This document shows, piece by piece, positions 26,235 through 35,732 of a stretch of 64,000 nt of DNA. Source of the DNA: Spirochaetota bacterium (GTDB lineage Bacteria; Spirochaetota; Spirochaetia; Treponematales; Treponemataceae); the NCBI GenBank assembly GCA_023438065.1, contig JAEXRH010000002.1:1-64000 (forward strand), written 5' to 3'. The translations under genes and the position numbers were made by a program. Under the pieces are notes generated by a model. That model was given only the letters and a program-made list of their open reading frames with translations, had not been told where the DNA came from and searched no databases. Numbering within the stretch: position 1 is the stretch's first letter; the number at the start of each line of letters is the position of its first letter.

Positions 26235-29200
26235 TTACGGCGCGGCGACGCCGGGAATCCGGGAGACGAATTGGCCCGGGCTCACGGCCTGATAGTCCGC
26301 GTTGTACATCGCCTCGGCGTGAACCGCGGGAACGTAGTAGTTGCCGTTGTACGCGACCGTCGCGGTGAACGCGAAGGTTTTCGACGACGAGGGCTCGAGC
26401 GGGAAGTACGTAAAGAGATTCGCGTCCCTCAAGTCCTGATAGTCGAACAGGGATGACGCGCTCGCGCCGTCGCCTTCTTCCCCGTCTTCGTCGCCGACCT
26501 GATCCGTCGCGCCCAGGCGATTGTTGCCGAATTCCCAGCAGGTCGGAACCGGCACGGTAAGCGCGACGTTTTCGACCGTGTCCCGCGTCAGGTTCGTGAC
26601 GGTGACGCGCACCGTGAAGGAGTCGCCGAGCGCGAGGGCCGCGGGCTTAACCGCGTCGCCCGATTCGTCGAGGTACTGAACCGCGAGCGCGAGCTTGTTC
26701 TCTATTTTCGTTTCCTTTCCCGCCGGTATCATCCCGCGCGTGACCGCCTTGCCGTAGAGCGTTTTCGATCCCGTGTTCTTGACGACGAGCGTCTGGGTCG
26801 GCGACTCGAAGGGCTCGAGCGCTTTCACGACCGAGCTCCGGAGGACCTCGCCCTCGAGCGAGCCTTTGTCCCAGTCGATCGTGAAGGTCGCGGCCTTCGG
26901 CTCCTCGCTGACGCGGTAATGGGGCGCCAGGGCCATGAGGAACCAGGCGGTTTCCTGCGTCGAGTACCAGGCCTTCGCGTCGAAGGCCTTGACGACCGCG
27001 GGAAGCATCTCGGCGGCCTTTCGCGCGTCGCCGATGGCGCCCGTCATGTGAAGGGCGAGCGCGGCGTCGCGGTAATTGGAGCCCCAGGTGTCCCCGGTCT
27101 CGCGATATTCGGTCGACGGGAGCGAGGCTTTCGAGGCGAGGTCAGCGGCCGTTTTCGCGTGTCCCGCGAGGGCGTAGGCGCCGGCGAGAAGCCATGTCGA
27201 GTTCGCGTCGAGCGATCCCGCGGCGAGCCGGTTCATCGCGGCGAGCTCGGGATTGCCGGAAAGCGCGAGGGTGTACAGGCGATACGCCTGGATCGACGAG
27301 TCGTTTTCCTCGCCGGAGCCGCGCTGCCAGGAGCGCGCCTCGTTCTGCTGGAAGGTGAGCCAGGGCTTGAAGATCGAGTCGGGTATGTCGTAACCGGCCT
27401 TGCGGGCCTCGACGAGGAAGTGCCCCGCCCAGTTCGAGCCCCAGGCGCTTTCCTCCGCGTTGCCCGGCCAGTAGGCGAAGCCGCCCGAGGGCGTCTGATA
27501 CCCGGGGTACCGCTCGATCACCGACATGACGTTCTTCTTGATCCGTTCGCGCTCGTCGGCGGTCGTGTCGATCATCCCCGCGACGTAGAGCTGCGGGAAG
27601 CCGCCCGAGGTGATCTGCTCGATGCATCCGTGCGGATAGGAGATGAGATAGCGGAGCCTGGTTTGAAGATCGACGACCGGAAGGACGCCGAGCTCGACCG
27701 TCATCTCCTTGCTGCCTTTCTCTCCGGGACTCGGCACGTAATCGCGGAACTGCGCGCCGGGAAGGATGGAGAAGCTTCGCGCGGTTATGACGGGGCTTCC
27801 GCGCGAGAGGACGTCGATCTCGGTCGTGGCTTCCGCCGCCTTCGCGCCGTCGGGCTTCAGGGCCGCGACGCGGATGGTCGCCATCCCGAGCGAGGCGGTC
27901 GAGACGCGGAAGGTAACCGTCTTGTCGGCCGCGGGTTCGACGCGCGCGGTTTCGGTAAGGCTCGCGGTCACGGAACCGGACGCGTTGAGGGTCACGGTCA
28001 CGTTCTCGGTCGTGTCCTTTCCGTTGAAGACGGTCACCGGGATCTCGACTGTCTCGTTGAGGCCGAGGGTTCTCGGTATCGTCGGGAGGACCATGATGTC
28101 GCCGCGGACCGGGACGGATTTTTCCGCGCAGCCGTAGGCTCCCGCCTTACCCGCGACGACCATCACGCGTACCGCGCCGATGTATTGCGGCATCGTGAAC
28201 TCGGTGGTCGACTTCGCGCCGGCGGCGAGCTCGAAGGGACCGAAGAACTGGACGACCGGCTTGAAGCGCTGGGCCTTCTTGTTGTTCGCGTTGAAGTCGC
28301 CCTCGGAGCCGCCGATCGAAAGTATCGTCTCGAGCTTGCCGCCGTACGCGCTCATGACGTAATTGAAGAGGTCCCAGCTGTCGAGCTGCGAGGCTTCCTT
28401 CTTGTAGAACTCGCCCCAGGGATTGGGCGCGGAGAATCGGGTGAGGCCGAGCAGCCCCTCGTCGACGACGGCGACGGTATAGGTCATTGGCTTGCCGGAC
28501 GACTCGGAGACGGTGAAGCGCGCCTTCTTTCCCGGCTCGTATTGCTCGGGCGCCGCGATCGCGGGCTGGAGGCGCGACTGCGGGTTCTCGACGAGAACGG
28601 GCACGACGCCGTAGAGCCTGATGGGAAGGCTGTTGGCCGTCTGCATGTGCTTCTGGAGTATCGTCACGTGGACGTACGCGTTAGGCGCCATGTCGGGCGT
28701 GAGCGGGAGCGAATAGGTCGTGGTCCCCGCGGCGGTTTCGAGCCAGTCCTGCCTGAGGACGCGGCCGTTCTTCTCGACGGTGACGAGGGCCCTGCCGCCC
28801 GTTCCCGAGCCGAAGGACACCTTCGCGGTCTCGCCCGAGACGTAGGAGGCCTTGTCGCGGACGAGCGGCAGCATCGCGGCGCTGCCCGCGCCCGATTCCT
28901 GCGCGCGACCCGCCCAGCCGGGCCAGTCGACGTACACGATCTTCGCGCTGCTGTGCCCGCCCGCGCGATCGCTCGCGACGACGAGATAGCGGCCCCATTC
29001 GGGATACTTTACCTCGAATTCCCAGAAGGCCCGGCCCCCGCGCGCGGTGACCTCGCCCGAGGTAATCTCGACGGCGGATTCCTCGGACACGTAGGAGGCG
29101 TCGGTGAGCGCGTCCTTCTCCCACCACCATCGCCAGTTGAGCTTATACACGGCGAGCGAGAGCGATACCGGCTCGATGACGGGCTTTCCCTCGGCGTCGA

Positions 29201-31850
29201 GGATCGCGATGTCCATGCGGTGCTTGACGTCGGTGAGGAGCATGCCGCGCGCGGCGTCTCCCTTGGGGAGCTTGATGCCGACGTAGCGCGAGTACGGGGA
29301 ATAGTCGAAGGTCGCCTGCTCGATCGAGAACATGCCGGACGGCTCGAAGAGCCGGGTGATGAGCTGCGCGGAAAGCTTTCCGGGAACCGCGTCCCCGGCG
29401 GAGAGCTCGAGATCGATCTCGGCGCTCGAGTTCTTGTCGAGCTTCCCTTCCCAAACGGTCTTCCGCTCGGACTCGACCTTGCGCTCGGGATTGACGAAGG
29501 TGAAGTCCGCGTAGCCGGGGAAGGTCGTCGCGGCGGCGGAGAAGATCGTCGAGATGTCGGCCTTGAGCCCGGGCGCCTTCGCGCCGGTGAGCCAGGAGCC
29601 CGAGAGGGTGAGCTTGTTACCGTTATCGGTGAGGTAGGGCTTCGCGAGCTTGAGGTTGATCGCGAGCCGGTTGGGCACGACGGTCTCGATCTTGAGCGTT
29701 TTCGTCCAGGACTTTCCGCCTGCCTTGACGCGCGCGATCCACAGGCCCGTGGGGTCCTCCTCTGCCGTCTTCGCGTCGATGCGATAGAAGCCGTCGATCG
29801 CGTTCGCGTAGACCTCGCTCGATGCTATCCGGCCCACGGGGTCCTGAAGCTCGAAGGTGACGGGGAATTGCGCGGGCAGTTTCTTGAGGAGATCCTGAAG
29901 CACGAACACGAGATGGATGTCGTCGCCGGGGCGCCACACCCCGCGCTCGCCGTAGATGAAGCCCTTGATGCCCGATCCGGCCTTCTCGCCGTCGACCTCG
30001 AAGTGGCTGACGCTGAGCGATGTCCCCTTGTCGATGCGAAGCCAGGACATTCGCCCGTCCTTGTTCGCGGTGATGAAATATCCCTCGGCCTTCGAGGAGA
30101 GCCGGGCGAGACCGTTCGCGTCGGTTACCGTCTTCGTCAGTTCCCTTTGCGCGAAGGAGTAGAGCGACAGCGACGCGCCCGGGACGGGGAGTGCCGTGGT
30201 GATGTCGGTGACGGCGACATGGTACGAGCCGTCGGCGTCGCGTTTCGACTGGATGCCGAGGTTCGATACGAGCACGTTCTTGCGCGCGACGATGCTCCTG
30301 TTGAAGCTTTCTATATAGAAGGCCGGATGGCATGGATCGTCCCGATTGTTCCAGTAGGACTCGCGCGTTTCCCAGTCCATGTCTTCGTCGTAATAATCCC
30401 AATAGCTCGACTCTTCGTCGTCGTTGCCGCTTTTCGAGTCCGATATCGCGTCGGAGGGCATCGCGAGCGAGGAGAAGTCGTCATGGTAGGCCGGGCATTG
30501 ATAGAGTACGTGGCGCTTGCGGAAGGTAAGCCTGAGCTGGAACATCCCCCCCGGATACTTTTTGACGAGCTCGGTGAGGTCGAGCCCGCGCGGCACGTTC
30601 CGGTTCTTCATCGTGTCGTCCCAGTTAAACTCGACGGCCTTGGTCCATACCGGGGAGCCGACGCGCCTGAGCTCGTTCTTGCCGTCGAGCTCGTTCACCT
30701 GGAGAAACTGGAGCATGTTGTCGCCGTAAATCTGGTAGGCCTCGACGATAAGCCCGCGAAGGTTCCGCGTCTCTACCGGGACGATGATGCCGTCCGTCGG
30801 CGGAACGATGACCCCTTCCGTCGCGAAGCGCACCGAGGGGATTTCCCAGCTCGTCGTCGCGAGGGTCGAAGCCTGAACCTTGAGCGTCTTGCCCGAGGTG
30901 CTTTTGATTCCCTCGAGCACGGTGACTCCGGGAACGCCGTCCAGGCCGTCGGTACCGTAGAGCTTGACCACGTTGGAGTCGACGCTGTAGCGCACGTTCG
31001 CCTGATTGCCCGAGCCGACGTTGACCAGCCCCCTGATGTCCTGCGCGCGGTCGATGCGGTCGGAGAAGCGAACCTGGAGGCACGCGGGGTCGTCGGTGTC
31101 GATGTCGAGGACGGAGAACGCGTCGCGCGCGGGAACGAGCCAGGATTTCCCGCCCGTTTCTTTCGAGCCGACCGGATCGCCGGTCCAGGAGAGGGTGAGG
31201 AACCGGTCAACCCCGGCGCGCGGGATGTGCCTGACGATGAAGCGATGGCTTTTCTCGCCATCGCCTTCGCTCCATTCGACGGGAAGCTTCGCCCCCGAGC
31301 CTTTCTTCCCGAGCCTGACGGTGACCATGCCGCTCGCGGTACGTTCCGATACCGGGATGTCCGTCGTCACCGTTCCGGAGAACGAGAAAAAACCCGCCTC
31401 GTCGTCTTCGGCGTAGAGGCCTTCCGCGACGACGGAGAATTCCGCGGGATATACCCTGAAGGTCGCGGTGAAACCCTCGGCGCCCGGGGCCTTCCCCGAG
31501 AGAAGACCGGTATCGAGCGAAAGGGCGACGCTCGACGAGCTCCGGTACGGCGCCTTCGGGGTGAACTCCACGGTTCGCTCGTCGCGAAGCGCCCAGGATC
31601 CCTCGACCGCGGGGCTGAAGGTCGCCGCCTTCGCGATGGCGTCGGGGTTGGCTATGGGCGCCTTGAAGCGGACGATGATCGGGTCGAGCCTTCCGAGCCG
31701 TTCGATCGAGATCTCCTCGATCGAGCCGACGGTCGAAACGGGAAAGCCTTTCGCCGATTTCGAGCAGGACGTGACGAGCGTGCATGCGACAAGGAAGAGC
31801 GCGCACGCGCCGAATAAAGGAGCGAACCGTTTTTTCTGGGAGTTTTCCAT
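26235..31850 (-). CDS. Bacterial alpha-2-macroglobulin lipoprotein (YfhM-like)
   Basis: Predicted periplasmic protease trap that works with PBP1C. The protein has 1871 residues, longer than E. coli YfhM (about 1650). The N-terminal signal has two possible lipobox cysteines (23 or 29). Successive macroglobulin beta domains lead to the thiol-ester domain, where the reactive motif CIEQ is intact at 1409-1412 within YPHGCIEQITSGGFPQLY. The alpha-helical thiol-ester domain (TPSGGFAYWPGN) and the C-terminal receptor-like domain follow. It is the first gene of an operon with pbpC. The ATG is preceded by TGC TATCCT at a six-base distance with no ribosome site, so the mRNA is probably leaderless. A 1632-residue open frame on the opposite strand is a composition artefact. 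Confidence 0.92.
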   Translation of the reverse strand: MENSQKKRFAPLFGACALFLVACTLVTSCSKSAKGFPVSTVGSIEEISIERLGRLDPIIVRFKAPIANPDAIAKAATFSPAVEGSWALRDERTVEFTPKAPYRSSSSVALSLDTGLLSGKAPGAEGFTATFRVYPAEFSVVAEGLYAEDDEAGFFSFSGTVTTDIPVSERTASGMVTVRLGKKGSGAKLPVEWSEGDGEKSHRFIVRHIPRAGVDRFLTLSWTGDPVGSKETGGKSWLVPARDAFSVLDIDTDDPACLQVRFSDRIDRAQDIRGLVNVGSGNQANVRYSVDSNVVKLYGTDGLDGVPGVTVLEGIKSTSGKTLKVQASTLATTSWEIPSVRFATEGVIVPPTDGIIVPVETRNLRGLIVEAYQIYGDNMLQFLQVNELDGKNELRRVGSPVWTKAVEFNWDDTMKNRNVPRGLDLTELVKKYPGGMFQLRLTFRKRHVLYQCPAYHDDFSSLAMPSDAISDSKSGNDDEESSYWDYYDEDMDWETRESYWNNRDDPCHPAFYIESFNRSIVARKNVLVSNLGIQSKRDADGSYHVAVTDITTALPVPGASLSLYSFAQRELTKTVTDANGLARLSSKAEGYFITANKDGRMSWLRIDKGTSLSVSHFEVDGEKAGSGIKGFIYGERGVWRPGDDIHLVFVLQDLLKKLPAQFPVTFELQDPVGRIASSEVYANAIDGFYRIDAKTAEEDPTGLWIARVKAGGKSWTKTLKIETVVPNRLAINLKLAKPYLTDNGNKLTLSGSWLTGAKAPGLKADISTIFSAAATTFPGYADFTFVNPERKVESERKTVWEGKLDKNSSAEIDLELSAGDAVPGKLSAQLITRLFEPSGMFSIEQATFDYSPYSRYVGIKLPKGDAARGMLLTDVKHRMDIAILDAEGKPVIEPVSLSLAVYKLNWRWWWEKDALTDASYVSEESAVEITSGEVTARGGRAFWEFEVKYPEWGRYLVVASDRAGGHSSAKIVYVDWPGWAGRAQESGAGSAAMLPLVRDKASYVSGETAKVSFGSGTGGRALVTVEKNGRVLRQDWLETAAGTTTYSLPLTPDMAPNAYVHVTILQKHMQTANSLPIRLYGVVPVLVENPQSRLQPAIAAPEQYEPGKKARFTVSESSGKPMTYTVAVVDEGLLGLTRFSAPNPWGEFYKKEASQLDSWDLFNYVMSAYGGKLETILSIGGSEGDFNANNKKAQRFKPVVQFFGPFELAAGAKSTTEFTMPQYIGAVRVMVVAGKAGAYGCAEKSVPVRGDIMVLPTIPRTLGLNETVEIPVTVFNGKDTTENVTVTLNASGSVTASLTETARVEPAADKTVTFRVSTASLGMATIRVAALKPDGAKAAEATTEIDVLSRGSPVITARSFSILPGAQFRDYVPSPGEKGSKEMTVELGVLPVVDLQTRLRYLISYPHGCIEQITSGGFPQLYVAGMIDTTADERERIKKNVMSVIERYPGYQTPSGGFAYWPGNAEESAWGSNWAGHFLVEARKAGYDIPDSIFKPWLTFQQNEARSWQRGSGEENDSSIQAYRLYTLALSGNPELAAMNRLAAGSLDANSTWLLAGAYALAGHAKTAADLASKASLPSTEYRETGDTWGSNYRDAALALHMTGAIGDARKAAEMLPAVVKAFDAKAWYSTQETAWFLMALAPHYRVSEEPKAATFTIDWDKGSLEGEVLRSSVVKALEPFESPTQTLVVKNTGSKTLYGKAVTRGMIPAGKETKIENKLALAVQYLDESGDAVKPAALALGDSFTVRVTVTNLTRDTVENVALTVPVPTCWEFGNNRLGATDQVGDEDGEEGDGASASSLFDYQDLRDANLFTYFPLEPSSSKTFAFTATVAYNGNYYVPAVHAEAMYNADYQAVSPGQFVSRIPGVAAP

Positions 31851-31856
31851 GCCGTA

Positions 31857-31865
31857 AGGATAGCA
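31857..31865 (-). promoter_or_regulatory. Extended -10 of the alpha-2-macroglobulin operon (leaderless geometry)
   Basis: TGC TATCCT on the minus strand is followed by six bases and ATG; the -35 position is a T-run. Confidence 0.45.
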
Positions 31866-31909
31866 TGGAACTCGCCAAAAAAAATGGCCGGAAGGCGGAA
31901 AATCGGGAT

Positions 31910-33142
31910 CTAGGGACGGCCTGACAAGGTGAGCGAGCGGTAGTCGAAGAGCTCTTCCTTCAAAACGATTGTTGAGGCGAGCCGTGCGAGCCGCTCGTTT
32001 CCGATGAGCGCGGAAAGGCGCGTTCCCCCGTCGCTCGCGAGTTCCCGAAGGCGATCGGCGAGGATCCGCGACACGGGAAAGGGATCCGAGGGCGCGAGCT
32101 TCACGCGCTTTCGCCTGAGCTCCGTACGGTTCTCCGTTAGCCAGGCCGCGTAGCGGTCGGTCGCGCCTTTAAGCGGCCTCGTGTCGACGCCCCGCGCCGC
32201 GTAGAGGGTTTGCATGTGGCAGAACAGCACGAAAAGGGCGTCCGGCGGCGAGAGGAACTCGCGGTAGAGGGCATGGGGAATGAGCTCGTTCGCGCCGAGG
32301 GACGCGAGCTTCGCGTGGAGCGCGCGCGCCCCGCGGATCGAAGCCTCGGATCGCGGCATTCCCGATTGCCTGTTCTCGCCGAAAAGATCGTCGTAGAGGG
32401 GCTTGAGCTCGGGGTACTGCGCGCGCACGACCTCGTCGACGAAGAAATCCTTTTGCCGGCCGGGCCTGAGCGTCACCCCTCCCGCCTGGATGAACTGCGC
32501 CCCCGCTTTCATGCATGCGGCGAAAAGCGGGTCGACGCTCTCGTCCCCGAAGGTTATCCCCGGGCAGAGCGGCATCGCCATGACGCCCGAGAAAAAGCCC
32601 GCGGCGCGCGCGCGGGCGACGACCTCGAGCCGTCGTTCCGGCGGGGGCGCCCCGGGCTCGAGGATCGCGGCTTTCCGGGCGTCCATCGTCGTGATCGTCA
32701 CCGCGACGAGGACGCGGGGAAAGCGGGAGAGAATATCGAAGTCGCGGAGGATGAGGTCGTTTTTCGTGAGGATGACGACGGGAAGGCGTGCGGGAACGAG
32801 GGCCTCGAGGACGCGCCGGGTGAGCTCGAGCTCCCGCTCGGCTTCCTGGTAGACGTCAGTGACGCCCGAGCCGATCCCGACGGCGCCCCACTCGCGCGCG
32901 GCGAATCCCCGCTCGACGTCCCGCGCGACGAGCTCGGGGAGATTCGCCCTGACGGCGACGTCGCGCTCGAAGTCTCCCTCGACGTAGTATTTCTCCGCGC
33001 GGCCGTCGCAGTAGCGACACCCGTGCGCGCAGCCGCGGTACGGGGCGAGGCAGCGGGAGGAACAGGCGAAAAAGGCGTCGGGAAGCGAGCCCCGGGAAAG
33101 CGCGGACTTCGCCTCGATGACCGGTCGTTGTCGGGATTCCAT
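31910..33142 (-). CDS. Radical SAM protein of the spore photoproduct lyase-like family
   Basis: A cytoplasmic iron-sulfur enzyme of unknown substrate, 410 residues. The 4Fe-4S motif is CAHGCRYC (CxxxCxxC) near residue 38, preceded by RCLAPYRGC typical of SPL-related proteins. It continues with GVTDVYQEAERELELTRRVLEAL and VVILTKNDLILRD, hallmarks of this family. It has a C-terminal extension of about 150 residues after the barrel. It does not carry the Cys expected in true spore photoproduct lyase at a recognisable place, and the organism is not expected to sporulate, so another radical reaction is likely. The promoter TTGACC, 17 bases, TATCAT ends nine bases before ATG. Confidence 0.82.
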   Translation of the reverse strand: MESRQRPVIEAKSALSRGSLPDAFFACSSRCLAPYRGCAHGCRYCDGRAEKYYVEGDFERDVAVRANLPELVARDVERGFAAREWGAVGIGSGVTDVYQEAERELELTRRVLEALVPARLPVVILTKNDLILRDFDILSRFPRVLVAVTITTMDARKAAILEPGAPPPERRLEVVARARAAGFFSGVMAMPLCPGITFGDESVDPLFAACMKAGAQFIQAGGVTLRPGRQKDFFVDEVVRAQYPELKPLYDDLFGENRQSGMPRSEASIRGARALHAKLASLGANELIPHALYREFLSPPDALFVLFCHMQTLYAARGVDTRPLKGATDRYAAWLTENRTELRRKRVKLAPSDPFPVSRILADRLRELASDGGTRLSALIGNERLARLASTIVLKEELFDYRSLTLSGRP

Positions 33143-33151
33143 CGTTACCCG

Positions 33152-33180
33152 ATGATAGCCGAAACGCGGCGACCGGTCAA
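33152..33180 (-). promoter_or_regulatory. Promoter of the radical SAM gene
   Basis: TTGACC (33175-33180) and TATCAT (33152-33157) are 17 bases apart on the minus strand. The leader would be at most about three bases. Confidence 0.6.
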
Positions 33181-33190
33181 AGGAGGCGAA

Positions 33191-35434
33191 TCACTCGACG
33201 GTGAGGACGGCCGTGAGGAGGCTCTCGGGCCGCGAGTCGTGACCCGCCTGGATCTCGAACTCTCCCGGCTCGAGGACGGTCCGTTCGTCCGGGGTGACGA
33301 TCGAAAGCGAATCGACGGGAATCGGCACCGTGACGGTCACGGTCTTTCCCGCCGGGATCGCGACCTGCGCGAAGCCCTTGAGCTCGCGTACGGGGGTGAC
33401 GATCGACGCGGCGCGGTCGGCCGCGTAGACTTGCACGGTCTCGGTGCCGTCGCGCGCGCTTTCGTTCGTGACGGTCACGAGGACCTCGACCGTGTCACCC
33501 GCGCGCGCTCTCTCCTTCGAAAGCCTGACCGAGTCGTAGCGGAAACGCGAGTAGGAAAGCCCCTCGCCGAAGGCGAAAAGCGGCGTCGGGTCGCAGTCGA
33601 AATAGCGGCCATCGTGCCAGCCGGGGATCTGGTTATAGTAGACGGGAAGCTGTCCCGTCGCGCGCGGGAAGGAGATCGGGAGTCGGCCCGAGGGGTTCAC
33701 CTGGCCGAAGACGACGTCGGCCATCGCCTTTCCGCCGAGGGTTCCCGTGTTGAAGGTCTCGAGGATCGCGTCGGCCGAGGCCGCGACACGCGCGAACTCG
33801 AGCGGCTTTCCGTTGACGAGAACCGCGACGAGCGGGATCTTCCGCTTCCTGCAGACGAACGAGAGCGCCTCGACGAGCGCGTCCTGTTTCCCCGTGAGCG
33901 CGAGGTTCGCGCGGTCGTGCCCCTCGCCGGTCTGGGGGAGGGTATCGCCGACGGCGACGAAGACCGCGTCCGCCTTCCGCGCGAGCGCGCAGGCTTTCGC
34001 GATCGTTTCCTTCGCGGGATCGACCGCGTCGCACCCCTTGTCGTAGAGCACCTTGACGCCCTCGCGGGCGGCGGTTTCGCGCATCCCGTCGAGGAAGGTC
34101 GTCACGCGGAAGTTCGGCACCGCGTCGTAATGGGGAACCGGGTGGGTGAAAAAGGTCCAGTCGCCGAACTGCGCGCGCACCGAGTCGGCGTTCGGCCCTA
34201 TGACCGCGACCGTCCTGACCGCGCGTCCCTCCTTCCCGATCGGGAGCGCGGGAGCCCCGTCGACCGCCTCGTTCTTGAGAAGGACGATCGATTTCCGCGC
34301 CGCGTCGAGCGAGGCGGCGAGGTGGTCGGGCCTCGCGAAGACCGAGGCGGAGGCCGCGGCCGTCGGATCGCAGGCGATCGGGAGTGTCTTGACGCGCCCG
34401 GCCACGTCGAAAAGGCCGATCTTGAATTTCACCGCGAGAATGCGGGCGACCGCGTCGTCGATGTCGGCTTCCGCGACGCGCCCTTCCGCGAGAAGCTCGA
34501 GCGTCGCGCGGTAGAACTCGGGGCTCGTCATGATCATGTCGTTACCCGCGTCGATGACGATCCTCGACGCCTCCTTCATGTCGCGCGCGACCTTCTGCCG
34601 CGTGACGAGGCTCGTCGTGTTGGCCCAGTCGGTCACCACGAAGCCGCCGAAGCCGAGCTCGCCTTTCAGGACGTCGCGGAGGAGCTTCCGGTGCGCCGAG
34701 CAGGGCACTCGGTCGACCGGCTCGTAGCCCGCCATGACGGTGAAGCATCCCGCCTTGACCGCCTCGCGGAAGGGCGGAAGGAAGATCTCGCGGATCTGCC
34801 GCATCGTGACCGCGGAATCGTAGGAGTCGCGCCCGCCCGTGCTTTCCCCGTAGGCGATATAGTGCTTGGCGCACGCGATGATCCGCTCGGGATCGCGGGG
34901 ATCGCTTCCCTGATAGCCGCGCACCGCCGCAGCGCCCATTTTACCCGCGAGGTAGGGGTCCTCGCCGAAGGTCTCGTCGATCCGGCCCCAGCGGAGGTCG
35001 CGTCCGAGGCAGAAGACGGGGGAGAAGGTCCAGTGGAGACCCTCGGCGCACACCTCGCGCGCCGTCACCTCGCCCATCTTCTCGACGAGGCCGGGGTTCC
35101 AGCTCGAGGCGAGGGCGAGCTGGGAGGGGAATACCGTCGCGCCGTTATGGATCGCGTGGCCGTGGATCGCGTCGATGCCGAAGATCACCGGAATGCCGAG
35201 CCGGTTTTCGGTCGCGAGGCGCTGGACGCGCCGGGCGTTGTCGCCGAGTATGTGGAGGAAGGATCCCGCGCCGAGGGTCGCCCATTCGTCGGCCTCGCTG
35301 TCGGTCACGAGACTGTAGCTGATTTGCACCATCTGCGCGACCTTTTCCTCGCGGGTCATCGCTGAAAGAAGCAGCCGTACCCGTTCGTCGACGGGAAGGG
35401 AAGAATCGAGCCAGGGTCGCGTCTCTATGGTCAT
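33191..35434 (-). CDS. bglX: GH3 family beta-glucosidase
   Basis: Hydrolyses terminal beta-linked glucose (or xylose) from oligosaccharides. The protein has 747 residues with no signal peptide, so it acts in the cytoplasm on imported sugars, unlike periplasmic E. coli BglX. The N-terminal barrel domain has GIPVIFGIDAIHGH and CAKHYIAYGE; the nucleophile Asp is 269 in GFVVTDWANT. The second (alpha/beta sandwich) domain includes VGDTLPQTGEGHDRANLALTGKQ, and a fibronectin-like C-terminal domain ends the protein. AGGAG precedes ATG, and a palindrome sits at the presumed transcription start. It complements the secreted GH5 enzymes. The assignment to BglX rather than another GH3 group is likely, not proven. 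Confidence 0.88.
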   Translation of the reverse strand: MTIETRPWLDSSLPVDERVRLLLSAMTREEKVAQMVQISYSLVTDSEADEWATLGAGSFLHILGDNARRVQRLATENRLGIPVIFGIDAIHGHAIHNGATVFPSQLALASSWNPGLVEKMGEVTAREVCAEGLHWTFSPVFCLGRDLRWGRIDETFGEDPYLAGKMGAAAVRGYQGSDPRDPERIIACAKHYIAYGESTGGRDSYDSAVTMRQIREIFLPPFREAVKAGCFTVMAGYEPVDRVPCSAHRKLLRDVLKGELGFGGFVVTDWANTTSLVTRQKVARDMKEASRIVIDAGNDMIMTSPEFYRATLELLAEGRVAEADIDDAVARILAVKFKIGLFDVAGRVKTLPIACDPTAAASASVFARPDHLAASLDAARKSIVLLKNEAVDGAPALPIGKEGRAVRTVAVIGPNADSVRAQFGDWTFFTHPVPHYDAVPNFRVTTFLDGMRETAAREGVKVLYDKGCDAVDPAKETIAKACALARKADAVFVAVGDTLPQTGEGHDRANLALTGKQDALVEALSFVCRKRKIPLVAVLVNGKPLEFARVAASADAILETFNTGTLGGKAMADVVFGQVNPSGRLPISFPRATGQLPVYYNQIPGWHDGRYFDCDPTPLFAFGEGLSYSRFRYDSVRLSKERARAGDTVEVLVTVTNESARDGTETVQVYAADRAASIVTPVRELKGFAQVAIPAGKTVTVTVPIPVDSLSIVTPDERTVLEPGEFEIQAGHDSRPESLLTAVLTVE

Positions 35435-35448
35435 TGAAGTCTCCTAAA

Positions 35449-35492
35449 TGTTTCTACAAGAAACATATTAATCGAGCTCAGGGGAAAAAGCA
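35449..35492 (-). promoter_or_regulatory. bglX promoter with operator-like palindrome
   Basis: TTGCTT, 17 bases and TAATAT are readable on the minus strand. Immediately downstream, at the presumed start site, lies TGTTTC-TACAA-GAAACA (35449-35465, plus-strand reading). A repressor there would block initiation. The half sites match the repeat before the first GH5 gene. Confidence 0.5.
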
Positions 35493-35591
35493 AGGGGGGA
35501 GCGGCGGTAAATGGTCACGAGAGCAGTCAGGGACCGTGACCGAGGAATGACGCGGCTCCCCCTGGCGCCAAAGGGCTTGGTTTGCGGGGGA

Positions 35592-35669
35592 GTATACCGA
35601 CCGGTAGGTAGAACAAGGTTCCACGTCTCGTATGATAGAGTTTACCGGTATACCTACCGGTAGGTATAC
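35592..35669. repeat. Pair of 22-bp palindromic sites upstream of bglX
   Basis: The right copy (35648-35669) is a perfect 22-bp palindrome with arm GTATACCTACC. The left copy (35592-35613) matches it at 19 of 22 positions. Centres are 56 bases apart. They lie between the ECF operon end and the bglX promoter and overlap no credible gene. No T-run follows either copy, so they resemble protein-binding sites more than terminators. Confidence 0.6.
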
Positions 35670-35732
35670 TGATGACGTGCATAAGCCCTTTTCTGCCACC
35701 CCCTCGTCCGGGACGCAAATCGAGTACAGGCG

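Noticed and set aside
26919..31817. A 1632-codon open frame on the plus strand opposite the alpha-2-macroglobulin gene
   Set aside because: It mirrors the minus-strand gene, has no recognisable motif and is almost all charged, Arg/Gly/Asp-rich residues. High GC in third positions of the real gene keeps the antisense frame open.
32210..35365. A 1051-codon plus-strand open frame across the radical SAM and GH3 genes
   Set aside because: It spans two well-supported opposite-strand genes and carries no domain.
35592..35669. CRISPR-like repeat pair
   Set aside because: Only two copies, palindromic throughout, and no cas genes in the window.
35478..35718. Short minus-strand frames (63 and 73 codons) over the palindrome pair
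   Set aside because: Translation of the palindromes gives repeated low-complexity pieces, with no ribosome site and no family match.
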